The position numbers were made by a program, and so were the translations under genes. From positions 1 through 34,199 of the forward strand of contig VFLK01000042.1 of the NCBI GenBank assembly GCA_009885085.1: a DNA stretch of 34,199 bases, given 5' to 3'. The notes under the pieces were generated by a model. The model was not told where the DNA came from, did no database searches, and saw only the letters and a program-made list of their open reading frames with translations. The number at the start of each line of letters is the position of its first letter. Positions within the stretch are counted from its first letter, which is position 1. This DNA comes from Minisyncoccota bacterium (GTDB taxonomy: Bacteria > Patescibacteriota > Microgenomatia > UBA1400 > PJMF01). Below are positions 24,494 through 32,184 of the stretch, in pieces.

Positions 24494-25507
24494 ATGAGGT
24501 ACTTTCTCTCCTTTATATCTTTCTTAATATCTGTTTTATTGATTGAAGTTTATTTAAATGTAATTAATTATCCATATCAGGGATGCAAAGAAATTATTAA
24601 TTCTTCTGAGTCATACTTAGGAGAATTTAGTGAGGATGCGGGTTGGAAATATAAACAATCATTTTCTTATTATGATGGAAACGGAAGATATCAATATAAT
24701 TTTGACGAAGATGGTATTAGATCAAGTGAGCCAAACTGTAAAATTACTCATATCAAACCAATAATAATTTTTATTGGAGATTTTGTGACCTTTGGTGAAA
24801 AATTAAATTATAATGACACCTTTGCCAGCAAAATTAATGAGTTGCTGGGAGATAAGTTTGAGGTTGTCAACTTAGGAGTTCAGGGTTATGGATCTGTTCA
24901 GTCAATGGTAAGGCTGCAGAATATCATAAGTCTTATTAAACCAGAGTACGTTGTGTATACATTTATACCGGATCACATAAATAGAAATATAAACTATGAT
25001 AGACGACTTCAGGCAAAATGTCTCCAATTTAGTGGTACAAAGCCTGTTTTTACAGTCAGGAATGATAGACTTATTCAGATAAGATCACCTCACACATATG
25101 ATTATACCGATAAATATAAAAGTCTTTTATTTTTAAATTTAAGTTATCAAGCCTTTAATGAAAAATGGCTTCTCAAAAATAACAAAGCCGTAGGTATTAC
25201 AAAAAAACTAGTAGAAGAGATTTCGGAAATATCGTCGCAGAATAATGCCAAGGACTACTATATTTATTATGACATTATCTTTGACAAATCTCCAGAGAGC
25301 TGGAACGAATATTTACTGAATACAATCTTCCTTGATAAAAAAGACAAAGTACTAAATTTTACAAATTGGGCTGTTGATTCTAAGACTATGGGCACTAAAT
25401 ATTACGTTGACAGCGATGATGATTATCATCCCAATGCCTCTCTATCTGCGGAGATAGCAAAAAGATTTGTTGAAAAATTTAATGCTGATCTTCTTGAGAA
25501 TAATTAA
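24494..25507 (+). CDS. Anchored SGNH/GDSL-hydrolase-like protein lacking the catalytic Ser
   Basis: A 337-residue protein from ATG 24494 with a signal anchor at about 3-24. The SGNH blocks are present in order: block I at 92-101 (IFIGDFVTFG), block II VVNLGVQGYGS, a block III-like YTFIPDHINRN, and block V DDDYHPN with Asp309 and His312. In block I the usual GDS is GDF, so the nucleophile position is Phe97; a TCT to TTT change would explain it. If correct, the protein is catalytically dead or acts by binding. The canonical sequence is kept at the gene at 27926. No clear leaderless promoter; a possible TGCTATTAA box is at 24453-24461. It overlaps the convergent gene by 29 bases. Confidence 0.78.
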   Translation: MRYFLSFISFLISVLLIEVYLNVINYPYQGCKEIINSSESYLGEFSEDAGWKYKQSFSYYDGNGRYQYNFDEDGIRSSEPNCKITHIKPIIIFIGDFVTFGEKLNYNDTFASKINELLGDKFEVVNLGVQGYGSVQSMVRLQNIISLIKPEYVVYTFIPDHINRNINYDRRLQAKCLQFSGTKPVFTVRNDRLIQIRSPHTYDYTDKYKSLLFLNLSYQAFNEKWLLKNNKAVGITKKLVEEISEISSQNNAKDYYIYYDIIFDKSPESWNEYLLNTIFLDKKDKVLNFTNWAVDSKTMGTKYYVDSDDDYHPNASLSAEIAKRFVEKFNADLLENN

Positions 25508-27023
25508 TATTATCTAAAATAAAGTCTGAAATGTGTTTTGCAATCAACTGATGTCCATAATTAGTTGGGTGGATGAAATCCCACCACAGAAGTCCGGAAT
25601 CATTTTTGTCTTTCAAATATTCATTCATTTCTATAATAGGTATGTTGTTGTCGGCAGAGATTTCTTTAAGAGAATTGTGAAGAGGGTTGTAAATCCTATA
25701 TTCAGATGAGCTAGCTTCAATTACAAGAATTGTTTTAATATTATTTAGTTTATTTAATGATATAAATTCTTCAATATTTTTTTTAAAATCTGATTGAGAA
25801 ACACCATAATTAAAATCATTGCTAGATAAATTGATGATAAGGATTTTAGGTTTTAGTTTAATCCAATTTTTCTGATATTCATCCAGAAGCTCAAAACTGA
25901 CAGTGCCAGATATTCCTGCGTTAACAACACTTATATCTTGATTAATAGATAGTCCAAAAGTTTGTCCCGAAGAGGTGGCATCTTTAGATAATTCGTCTAT
26001 TTTAATATTTAGTTCATTTTCAAGAATTGCAGGAAAAGTTTTTTCAATAGATGAGGCGCCTGCTCCCCAAGTTTGAGATGAACCAATAATCATTATTTTT
26101 TCAATATTGTTATCTCTTGTGGCAGTCATTATTTGAGTACTAATTATCTCAATTTCTTTATCTATCCATTCTGTTTCTTTAGATTTTAAACTTGATAAAT
26201 ATGAGTTTATATTTGGATAATTTCCAATAAAAAAACATAGCAAATAAATATAAAAAGTAAGTATTGATAAAAGAAGTGAAATATCGATTGTAACAAAGAG
26301 AATATATCTTGATTTATTAGAAATTTTAGAATGCACCAATGACAGGAAGATAAATATAACAATTAAAATTAAAATAAAGTTTTTATTATTTGAAAAATCT
26401 TCATTGAAGACAGTTTCACTATTATTTTTAATAACAATGTTGTCGACTAATGATTGATTTAATCCACCCTTAAATCCTACCTTTGAATATTTTGAGTTTG
26501 GAATCAAGCAAACATTTTCCTGGTCATTGATTGTTATGAATGCCTCGTTTTCACGCAGATTTATCTTTGTGTGGAACCATTCATTGGATTTAATATTTAG
26601 GCCATCGATAAGTTGTTTATCAATAAACTTTCCGTCGCGATCTATTACAAGACAATAGCTATCTGATGATGTACCACTAATTTTTATGCTAAATCTTTGA
26701 TTATCATTCATTGCAAAATGATTAATAATGTAAGCATTGTCATCAACCAAGGCATCGAATTCAATTTGATTATATTCAAGTATTTTTTTTGTAGAAATTT
26801 CCTGAAATCCACTCCATGAGCTAAGGTCAAGTCTATCTCTATTGAGCGGCTGGGTTTTATTCACAAAATTCGATGCTCCCATCACTCCCATTTGTAGATT
26901 AATTTTTTCTGAGTCCCAATTATTATTTACAACTAACGTGTTGTTTGTTAGAAGATATAATTTAGAAATAAAAATAGAAATACAAATATTTAATATAATT
27001 ATAAGTGCATGAATTTTCTTCAT
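25479..27023 (-). CDS. Multi-domain membrane SGNH/GDSL hydrolase
   Basis: A 514-residue protein. It has a signal anchor at about 5-25, a beta-rich region at ~65-205 ending VGFKGGLNQSLVDNIVIKN, which resembles LamG/concanavalin-like modules, two transmembrane helices at ~215-232 and 240-268, and a C-terminal SGNH domain at ~305-505. The catalytic motifs are IIGSSQTWG (Ser316), VVNAGISGTVS, LSSNDF (Asn block) and WWDFIHPTNYGHQ (Asp482/His485), so it looks active. It probably removes or transfers an acyl group on an extracellular glycan. It is coupled by ATGA to the Gfo/Idh/MocA gene. Confidence 0.82.
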   Translation of the reverse strand: MKKIHALIIILNICISIFISKLYLLTNNTLVVNNNWDSEKINLQMGVMGASNFVNKTQPLNRDRLDLSSWSGFQEISTKKILEYNQIEFDALVDDNAYIINHFAMNDNQRFSIKISGTSSDSYCLVIDRDGKFIDKQLIDGLNIKSNEWFHTKINLRENEAFITINDQENVCLIPNSKYSKVGFKGGLNQSLVDNIVIKNNSETVFNEDFSNNKNFILILIVIFIFLSLVHSKISNKSRYILFVTIDISLLLSILTFYIYLLCFFIGNYPNINSYLSSLKSKETEWIDKEIEIISTQIMTATRDNNIEKIMIIGSSQTWGAGASSIEKTFPAILENELNIKIDELSKDATSSGQTFGLSINQDISVVNAGISGTVSFELLDEYQKNWIKLKPKILIINLSSNDFNYGVSQSDFKKNIEEFISLNKLNNIKTILVIEASSSEYRIYNPLHNSLKEISADNNIPIIEMNEYLKDKNDSGLLWWDFIHPTNYGHQLIAKHISDFILDNINYSQEDQH

Positions 27024-27883
27024 TTAGTGCTTAATTTTTCTAAAATACCAACATCTTTCGAATATTCATAAACTGATTTTCCAAAAATAAATTCTTGTAT
27101 TGATTGTGACAAGGAAGTTGAATCTGTTTTGACATTTATTCTTTTGATCAAATTTTGTTTTTTATAAACTAACAAATCTTTTTCATTTTTATCCCAGATT
27201 AAGGTTGCTTTTTCTCCAAAAAACTTCATAGTTCTAGTTGAAATGGGCTGGACCCAACTATAGTTGGCATCTAAAGTCATTTTTCCAAAATTGAATGTGA
27301 CGGATGCTTGGTTTGTCTTTGGAGAATATAATGATTTTTTAACAATAGATATTTTTGTGACTTCTTCATTAAAGAAATATTTTCCTAGATAAATATCATG
27401 TATTGCAAGATCATCAGTAACTTCTATATTTGGTTTGTGAATATTAACTGAACACCTGACAGACTCAATGAGAGATACATTTCCAATGATATTCTTATTA
27501 ATTAAGTCTTTGATTTTCTTTATATATGGATCATAGAGAAAAATATAATCAACATAAATTCTTAGATTAGTTTTTTTAGCAATTTTATGAAGTTCTATAG
27601 CTTCTTTCTTTTTTAAGCATAAGGGTTTTTCAACAAATATATTTTTATTATTCTGAAGACATTGCTTTGCTATTTTGAAATGAGTTTCTTCTGGGGTAGC
27701 GATAAATACATGTAGAATTGATTTATCTAATAATATTTCTTTTAGTGATTTTACTTTCAAGTCTTTGGGAATATTGATAATTTTTTTGTCGTCTACAAAA
27801 ATATTATCCGGAGAAGTAATTTCCAGAAGTGTCTTGTAAATTTTTTCTCCCCAGTAACCATAGCCAATCAATGCGATATTCAT
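27020..27883 (-). CDS. Gfo/Idh/MocA-family oxidoreductase
   Basis: A 287-residue NAD(P)-dependent enzyme. IALIGYGYWGEKI opens a Rossmann fold, HVFIATPEETHFKIA is the second nucleotide-binding block, and VEKPL (Glu85-Lys86-Pro87) is the family signature. DDLAIHDIYLGKYFF supplies the His-Asp substrate motif. It is shorter than the usual ~330-350 residues. Such enzymes oxidise or reduce nucleotide sugars (for example the 3-oxo sugars used by DegT-type aminotransferases), so a partnership with the aminotransferase at 23318 is plausible but unproven. Confidence 0.9.
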   Translation of the reverse strand: MNIALIGYGYWGEKIYKTLLEITSPDNIFVDDKKIINIPKDLKVKSLKEILLDKSILHVFIATPEETHFKIAKQCLQNNKNIFVEKPLCLKKKEAIELHKIAKKTNLRIYVDYIFLYDPYIKKIKDLINKNIIGNVSLIESVRCSVNIHKPNIEVTDDLAIHDIYLGKYFFNEEVTKISIVKKSLYSPKTNQASVTFNFGKMTLDANYSWVQPISTRTMKFFGEKATLIWDKNEKDLLVYKKQNLIKRINVKTDSTSLSQSIQEFIFGKSVYEYSKDVGILEKLSTK

Positions 27884-27889
27884 AGCTGA

Positions 27890-27898
27890 ATAATATCA
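27890..27898 (-). promoter_or_regulatory. Extended -10 box for the 27883-25479 operon
   Basis: TGATATTAT on the minus strand, ending six bases before ATG 27883. It faces a plus-strand TATAAT at 27907-27912. Confidence 0.55.
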
Positions 27899-27906
27899 TT
27901 ATTATG

Positions 27907-27912
27907 TATAAT
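27907..27912 (+). promoter_or_regulatory. -10 box for the gene at 27926
   Basis: A perfect TATAAT 13 bases before ATG 27926, giving a leader of about 6 bases. The in-frame GTG at 27914 is too close to the box to be in the transcript. Confidence 0.5.
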
Positions 27913-27925
27913 TGTGACTCAGGTT

Positions 27926-28912
27926 ATGAATCTAAAATCTATTATTTTAACTTTTATTGTCATTGTAGAAATTTATCTAGGATCATTTTTTATATATAAT
28001 TATTATCAAAGAAACGTGGTGCAAAAAAAGGTCCTAGGGGCTGCTAACGTGGTTATTATCAACAAAAGTAGTACTGTGCCGAGCAATGACGAAAGTCTAA
28101 AATATTATTGGAGTTACTCCGCAAACCATGATGAGGAAGATTATCAACCATGGTTGGGATATAACGTTACTTATCACATTAACAATGACGGTCTAAATGA
28201 CTTAAAAGACTATTCGATTGAAAAGTCGCAAGATACTTACAGAATAATTACTTTGGGTGATTCTTTTACCTTTGGACACTATGTAAATACAAAAGAAAAT
28301 TGGACTGAACAGCTGGAAATAATGCTTAACAATGTTTCTGATTGCAAATATAAAAATTTCGAAGTAATTAATCTTGGCATGCCAGGATTTGATGTCCAGT
28401 ATATAGTCCAGAGATATAAGGAACTTGGACAAAAATATGATCCTAATCTGATTCTCTGGTTTGAAAGCGGTTCTGGTTTTACTAGATTTAATGAACTATT
28501 GCAGCCTCTTATAAATGATTGCACTAATAATATGTTGGGATCTGATTCAGAAGAACGAAGCTCAGAGTCTTCAAATTTGAAAGAGGTTTATGATTTTTGT
28601 TTGCAGGATGCCAGTAATCAGGTTAACGAGCGCCCAGCCAAAGAATTAGATGGAATGCTTCAAAAAGCTTATCAGTCATTCTTTAATCTGCCAACAGCGA
28701 GTAATGTAATAACTTTCTTTTATAAAGGCGAAGAGTTAGATGTTGGAAGAATGAGCGATATGTTCCCTCAGGAAACTTTTGTTTCACTCGTACCTAATAA
28801 TTTTGATATAGATAGATTATCAGATGGACATCCTAATAAAAGTGGCCATGCAAACATAGCAAAAAGCGTATTTGAGTATTTGGAAAATCAAAAAACTATT
28901 TGTTCTTTTTAG
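27926..28912 (+). CDS. Anchored SGNH/GDSL hydrolase
   Basis: A 328-residue protein from ATG 27926, with a signal anchor at ~5-27 and a short VLGAAN motif at 36-41. SGNH motifs: block I ITLGDSFTFG with Ser113, block II VINLGMPGFD, a block III-like LWFESGSGF, and block V SDGHPN..GH near 299-308. Blocks I and V are intact, so it is probably active as an extracytoplasmic esterase or acyltransferase-type enzyme. It shares the anchor-linker-SGNH layout with the genes at 24494 and 30223-29096. The TAG stop overlaps the DUF5989 stop by four bases. Confidence 0.85.
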   Translation: MNLKSIILTFIVIVEIYLGSFFIYNYYQRNVVQKKVLGAANVVIINKSSTVPSNDESLKYYWSYSANHDEEDYQPWLGYNVTYHINNDGLNDLKDYSIEKSQDTYRIITLGDSFTFGHYVNTKENWTEQLEIMLNNVSDCKYKNFEVINLGMPGFDVQYIVQRYKELGQKYDPNLILWFESGSGFTRFNELLQPLINDCTNNMLGSDSEERSSESSNLKEVYDFCLQDASNQVNERPAKELDGMLQKAYQSFFNLPTASNVITFFYKGEELDVGRMSDMFPQETFVSLVPNNFDIDRLSDGHPNKSGHANIAKSVFEYLENQKTICSF

Positions 28913-29052
28913 AACAACATGTAAACAAATGGACTCACTGGGGAAGTGGTAGAGAAGGCCACGAGGAGTCCAAATATTAGAAAAATAATAATAGGTGGTA
29001 GTAACCACCATTTTTTATTTTTCATTAAGTATTCAATTAATTCTTTAATCAT
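28909..29052 (-). CDS. DUF5989 family small membrane protein
   Basis: A 47-residue protein. It has a short charged N-terminus (MIKELIEYLMKNKK), then WWLLPPIIIFLIFGLLVAF as one transmembrane helix, then SPVSPFVYMLF. The KKWWLLP...G.LL.....S...PF.Y.LF pattern and the length match DUF5989, a small family found beside carbamoyltransferases, SxtJ-like proteins and SGNH hydrolases. It is the last gene of that cassette here, 43 bases after the SGNH gene. The molecular role of the family is not known. It is easily missed because of its size. Confidence 0.88.
   Translation of the reverse strand: MIKELIEYLMKNKKWWLLPPIIIFLIFGLLVAFSTTSPVSPFVYMLF
28994..29022 (+). terminator. Possible plus-strand terminator inside the DUF5989 gene
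   Basis: GGTGGT, a four-base loop AGTA, then ACCACC followed by a T-rich run. It lies 82 bases after the stop of the SGNH gene 27926-28912. The same bases encode the KNKKWWLLPP part of the opposite-strand DUF5989 protein, so the hairpin may be only a by-product of coding. Confidence 0.35.
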
Positions 29053-29095
29053 ATTTTCTTTCTTTATTGAATAATATAATTTTTTATCCTAAAAT

Positions 29096-30076
29096 TCATT
29101 CGCAATATTTGATAGGATAAATATCTTCCTTAACTAGTATTGAGACATCTTTGGCTATTTTCTTCTCATAATCGCACAGAATTGATTTTTCGTTACTTAT
29201 GAGATTTTCTGAATTATTACTTTGAATTTTAATTATTTCTTGAGTAAGGAAATATGCAAAAAGCTTGTGAATGGTCTTATTTGGATGATTTTCTTTGCCA
29301 GAAATATTACCTTTTTCAGTTGGAAATAAACTATTATTATCATATGGACTGAGAATTTTAAAACCATTTTCCCTAATTAATTTACTATAGTTTGCAAGTG
29401 CAAGAGTATAGTAATCATCTTTATCAAAATTATTTTCTGGTTTTTTGTATAAATCTAAATCTCCAATGCCGTCTGTAGCAAAAAAGATTACATCTTCTTT
29501 TGAAATGCTACTCAGTATGAAATTTGTCATGCATACATTGGTACTATTTACAGATTCGTAGAATAAAAACTTATTATATTCACTTTGACTATTTTCATCT
29601 GGCTTAGTCTCAGTTTTAGCTTGACTGGTTTGAATGTAACAATCCTGATAAATTTTTTCGTACTCTTCTTTTTTGTTTGGATACTTAATGTTTTTTTCAA
29701 TAAAAATATCATTGGTTACGTAGGCAAAGATATGTAAATCATAACTATTATTTTTGGATGCTAATAAATATTTCATATAGTTATCAAGCTGATCATCACC
29801 AACAAGCGAAAAATTATAAACCTCAAATTTTTTATCTTTATATAATTTGTTTAATTCCATTTCCAATATATTGGTATATTTTTCTTTATCTTGAACACCA
29901 AGACCATACGTAACCGAATCTCCAATTACAGCTATTTTATAAACTTCTTTATCTTGTGTACTAGCTCCTAAGATCTTCGTTTCTTTTTGGTTTACTAAAC
30001 TTGAAATATCCTTAAATCTTTTTTGTGCAAGTACTTTATTGTTTGCATTAAAAAAATTACCATCACTAATATTCAT
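29096..30076 (-). CDS. SGNH/GDSL hydrolase domain, separated from its anchor by an in-frame stop
   Basis: A 326-residue frame starting with ATG directly after an in-frame TAA. It has block I IAVIGDSVTYGLG (Ser54), block II VYNFSLVGDDQ, block III-like FAYVTNDIF (Asn-Asp), and a final ENHPNK motif. It has no signal peptide, unlike the other SGNH proteins here, and starts in a linker (KVLAQKRF...KILGAST). The missing anchor is encoded by the 48-codon ORF 30077-30223 in the same frame. So this is a split gene, a readthrough gene, or a recent nonsense mutation. As written it would be made as a cytoplasmic protein unless the stop is bypassed. Confidence 0.85.
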   Translation of the reverse strand: MNISDGNFFNANNKVLAQKRFKDISSLVNQKETKILGASTQDKEVYKIAVIGDSVTYGLGVQDKEKYTNILEMELNKLYKDKKFEVYNFSLVGDDQLDNYMKYLLASKNNSYDLHIFAYVTNDIFIEKNIKYPNKKEEYEKIYQDCYIQTSQAKTETKPDENSQSEYNKFLFYESVNSTNVCMTNFILSSISKEDVIFFATDGIGDLDLYKKPENNFDKDDYYTLALANYSKLIRENGFKILSPYDNNSLFPTEKGNISGKENHPNKTIHKLFAYFLTQEIIKIQSNNSENLISNEKSILCDYEKKIAKDVSILVKEDIYPIKYCE

Positions 30077-30223
30077 TTAAAAATATCCATGAGAAGTTGA
30101 TTTTCTGTAAAATAGTTTATCAAAATAGTATTTTTCACCAAAATTATAAGTGAGTTTGTATGAGACAAATAAGGAAAAAATAATAAATATTAATAGAATT
30201 ATTTTTTTATTTTTTAATAACAT
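30077..30223 (-). CDS. 48-residue signal-anchor ORF in frame with the SGNH gene downstream
   Basis: MLLKNKKIILLIFIIFSLF begins a typical signal anchor: a Lys-rich start, a helix of about 18 hydrophobic residues, then a polar segment with several Tyr ending HGYF and TAA at 30077-30079. The next codon is the ATG of the SGNH gene, in the same frame. The anchor plus ~25-residue polar linker has the same layout as the N-termini of the SGNH proteins at 24494 and 27926. The 5' end overlaps the carbamoyltransferase gene by 17 bases, as expected for a coupled operon gene. I read it as the 5' part of the SGNH gene rather than an independent peptide. Confidence 0.75.
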   Translation of the reverse strand: MLLKNKKIILLIFIIFSLFVSYKLTYNFGEKYYFDKLFYRKSTSHGYF

Positions 30224-31907
30224 AATTATCAATGATTAAGTAGTCTATGTCAGTGCTTAGAAAACAACGAATAGCATCGTCTGGAGTACAAACAATTGGC
30301 TCTCCTTTAACATTGAAGGAAGTATTAATTATTATTGGAATTCCTGTAAGGGTGTCATATGCCTTTACCAAATCATAATATTTGGGATTGTCTTTTCTAA
30401 TTAGAGTTTCAAGTCTGCCACTGTTATCAACATGAACTACGGCCGGAACTTGCTTCAAGCCAATTTTTTTGAACGGATAAACCATTAACATCCATCTTGC
30501 TGAAGGGGAGACATAATCATCGGTTTCAAAGTATTTTTTTGTTTCTTCTTCAAGAATTACGGGAGCAAAGGGTCTAAACATCTCTCTCTTCTTAACTTTT
30601 TCATTGATGATGTCTCTCATTTTTGTTGTGGTTGCAGAGGCGAGAATACTTCTGTTGCCCAGGGCTCTTGGTCCCCATTCCATTCTACCTTGGAACCAAC
30701 CAATTACTTTTTTATTTTTAATAAATTTGGCTGTTTCTGCTACAAGTTCTTTATCACTTTTAAAATACTTGTATTTCAATTTGTATTTTTTCAGTTCAGC
30801 CTCAATTTGATGCCATCTGTATTCTGGACCCAGGTATGGGTGAAAATCTTTCTTTTCAACTAATTCTTTGGTAATTTGGGTATAGCTGTACATTGCTGCT
30901 CCCATTGCTGCGCCAGCATCGCTTGGGTCAGGAGGAATAAATAGTTTTTCAAAAGGTGTGTTTGAAAGAATTTTTCCATTTAGAACAGAGTTTAATGCGA
31001 CTCCGCCTGCGAAGCACAAATTTTTAGTTTTATAAGTTTCGTAGGCTTTATTGAGCAGATTGATAACGATTTCCTCAAGTTTAACTTGCAATGATGCTGC
31101 AATATTTTCATGATATCTTTTTACTTTATCTGATTCTTTTCTGATGGGATGCCCAAATAGCTCACTCATTTTTTCTGAAGGCATGTGTTCGGCCCAGTCA
31201 AAGTCAAAGTACTCCATATTTAATTTGAAACTTCCATCTGGAAAAACCTCAATAATTTTTTCAAAGTGTTTTCTGAATGGCTTTGGATCTCCATAGGCTG
31301 CAAGACCCATAACCTTGTACTCACTATCATTTGCATCAAAACCTAAAAAGGTTGTTAGAGTGCTATAAAGTAATCCTAAAGAGTGGGGGAAGTATATTTC
31401 TTTATCAATTTCTATGTTTTGTCCAGAACCTGAGCCGATCGTAGTAGTCGACCATTCTCCAACACCATCGACTGTAACGATAGCTGCTTTGTTAAATGGT
31501 GCTAGATAAAATGCGCTAGCTGCATGAGACAGGTGGTGATCAATAAAATTAATTTTCCCAAAATAATGTAGTTCTTCTTCTAGAGTTTTTTTAATTTGTA
31601 ACCTTGATCCAAACCAAGGTCCTATGGTTTTCATAAACTGCTTATAATTTCTTGGAAAGTTGTCTAAATGCTGCGAAATTATTCTCTCAAATTTTATAAA
31701 TGGTTTTTCATAAAATGAAATAACATCAACCTCATTTGCTGAAATACCCAAGCTGTCTAAACAAAATTCAATTGATTTTTTAGGAAAATTATTGTCATGT
31801 TTGATGCGGGTAAATCGTTCTTCAGCTGCTCCGGCTATGATTTTTCCATCTTTAATAATGCAAGCTGCACTATCGTGATAATAACAAGAGATTCCAAGAA
31901 TGGTCAT
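30207..31907 (-). CDS. NodU/CmcH-family carbamoyltransferase
   Basis: A full-length 566-residue protein. The N-terminal Kae1-like domain has LGISCYYHDSAAC, EERFTRIKHD, DHHLSHAASAFYLAPF (123-137), VTVDGVGEW and EYKVMGLAAYG. LCFAGGVALNS and the C-terminal YrdC-like part with WFQGRMEWGPRALGNRSILA complete the family signature. These enzymes transfer a carbamoyl group from carbamoyl phosphate, via a carbamoyl-adenylate, to a hydroxyl of a sugar or other small molecule in the cytosol. Here the acceptor is probably a sugar of the locus glycan. An AGGA eight bases before the ATG is a reasonable ribosome binding site. Cassette order: SxtJ-like, this gene, split SGNH, DUF5989. Confidence 0.95.
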   Translation of the reverse strand: MTILGISCYYHDSAACIIKDGKIIAGAAEERFTRIKHDNNFPKKSIEFCLDSLGISANEVDVISFYEKPFIKFERIISQHLDNFPRNYKQFMKTIGPWFGSRLQIKKTLEEELHYFGKINFIDHHLSHAASAFYLAPFNKAAIVTVDGVGEWSTTTIGSGSGQNIEIDKEIYFPHSLGLLYSTLTTFLGFDANDSEYKVMGLAAYGDPKPFRKHFEKIIEVFPDGSFKLNMEYFDFDWAEHMPSEKMSELFGHPIRKESDKVKRYHENIAASLQVKLEEIVINLLNKAYETYKTKNLCFAGGVALNSVLNGKILSNTPFEKLFIPPDPSDAGAAMGAAMYSYTQITKELVEKKDFHPYLGPEYRWHQIEAELKKYKLKYKYFKSDKELVAETAKFIKNKKVIGWFQGRMEWGPRALGNRSILASATTTKMRDIINEKVKKREMFRPFAPVILEEETKKYFETDDYVSPSARWMLMVYPFKKIGLKQVPAVVHVDNSGRLETLIRKDNPKYYDLVKAYDTLTGIPIIINTSFNVKGEPIVCTPDDAIRCFLSTDIDYLIIDNYVIKK

Positions 31908-31917
31908 TTTGGGGTTC

Positions 31918-32109
31918 CTAGTACATTTTACTATTATTTTTATTTGGAAAGTATTTTCTCCAACTGCTAGAAATATGATTTTTTGTCAAAAATTTTTTCC
32001 CAACTAGTTTAGCGATCAAAAAAGTTGACCCTATGCCTAGAATAAATATAAAGTGTAAAGAAATGTATTCAATTATTCGGTCTATTTTTGATTTGAGCTT
32101 TTTCATCAT
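31918..32109 (-). CDS. Small membrane protein, possibly SxtJ-like
   Basis: A 63-residue protein from ATG 32109 (a second ATG follows directly). The frame is open 14 codons further upstream to 32151, but an extended -10 box at 32116-32124 lies inside that extension, which supports the shorter form. It has a basic amphipathic N-terminus, one hydrophobic helix (ISLHFIFILGIGSTFLIAKL), then GKKFLTKNHISSSWRKYF. The 'G(K/R)..L.......S.W' ending resembles the end of SxtJ-type proteins that accompany carbamoyltransferases, but this protein is shorter and the match is weak. The gene lies ten bases before the carbamoyltransferase start. Confidence 0.6.
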   Translation of the reverse strand: MMKKLKSKIDRIIEYISLHFIFILGIGSTFLIAKLVGKKFLTKNHISSSWRKYFPNKNNSKMY

Positions 32110-32115
32110 ATTCTG

Positions 32116-32124
32116 ATAATACCA
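32116..32124 (-). promoter_or_regulatory. Extended -10 box of the carbamoyltransferase cassette
   Basis: TGGTATTAT on the minus strand, ending six bases before ATG 32109. Start site and start codon would nearly coincide. Confidence 0.55.
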
Positions 32125-32169
32125 TGGAGTTTTATTTTTATAATAGTTCAAATATAAAATAAAAAATCA

Positions 32170-32178
32170 TGCTAGTAT
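32170..32178 (+). promoter_or_regulatory. Extended -10 box for the ligase gene at 32185
   Basis: TGCTAGTAT ending six bases before ATG 32185, again without a Shine-Dalgarno. It is 45 bases from the divergent box at 32116-32124. Confidence 0.5.
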
Positions 32179-32184
32179 TAAGAT

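Noticed and set aside
30077-30079. TAA read as sense through an alternative genetic code
   Set aside because: TAA ends many intact genes here and TGA also works as a stop, so recoding of the whole genome is excluded; only local readthrough remains possible.
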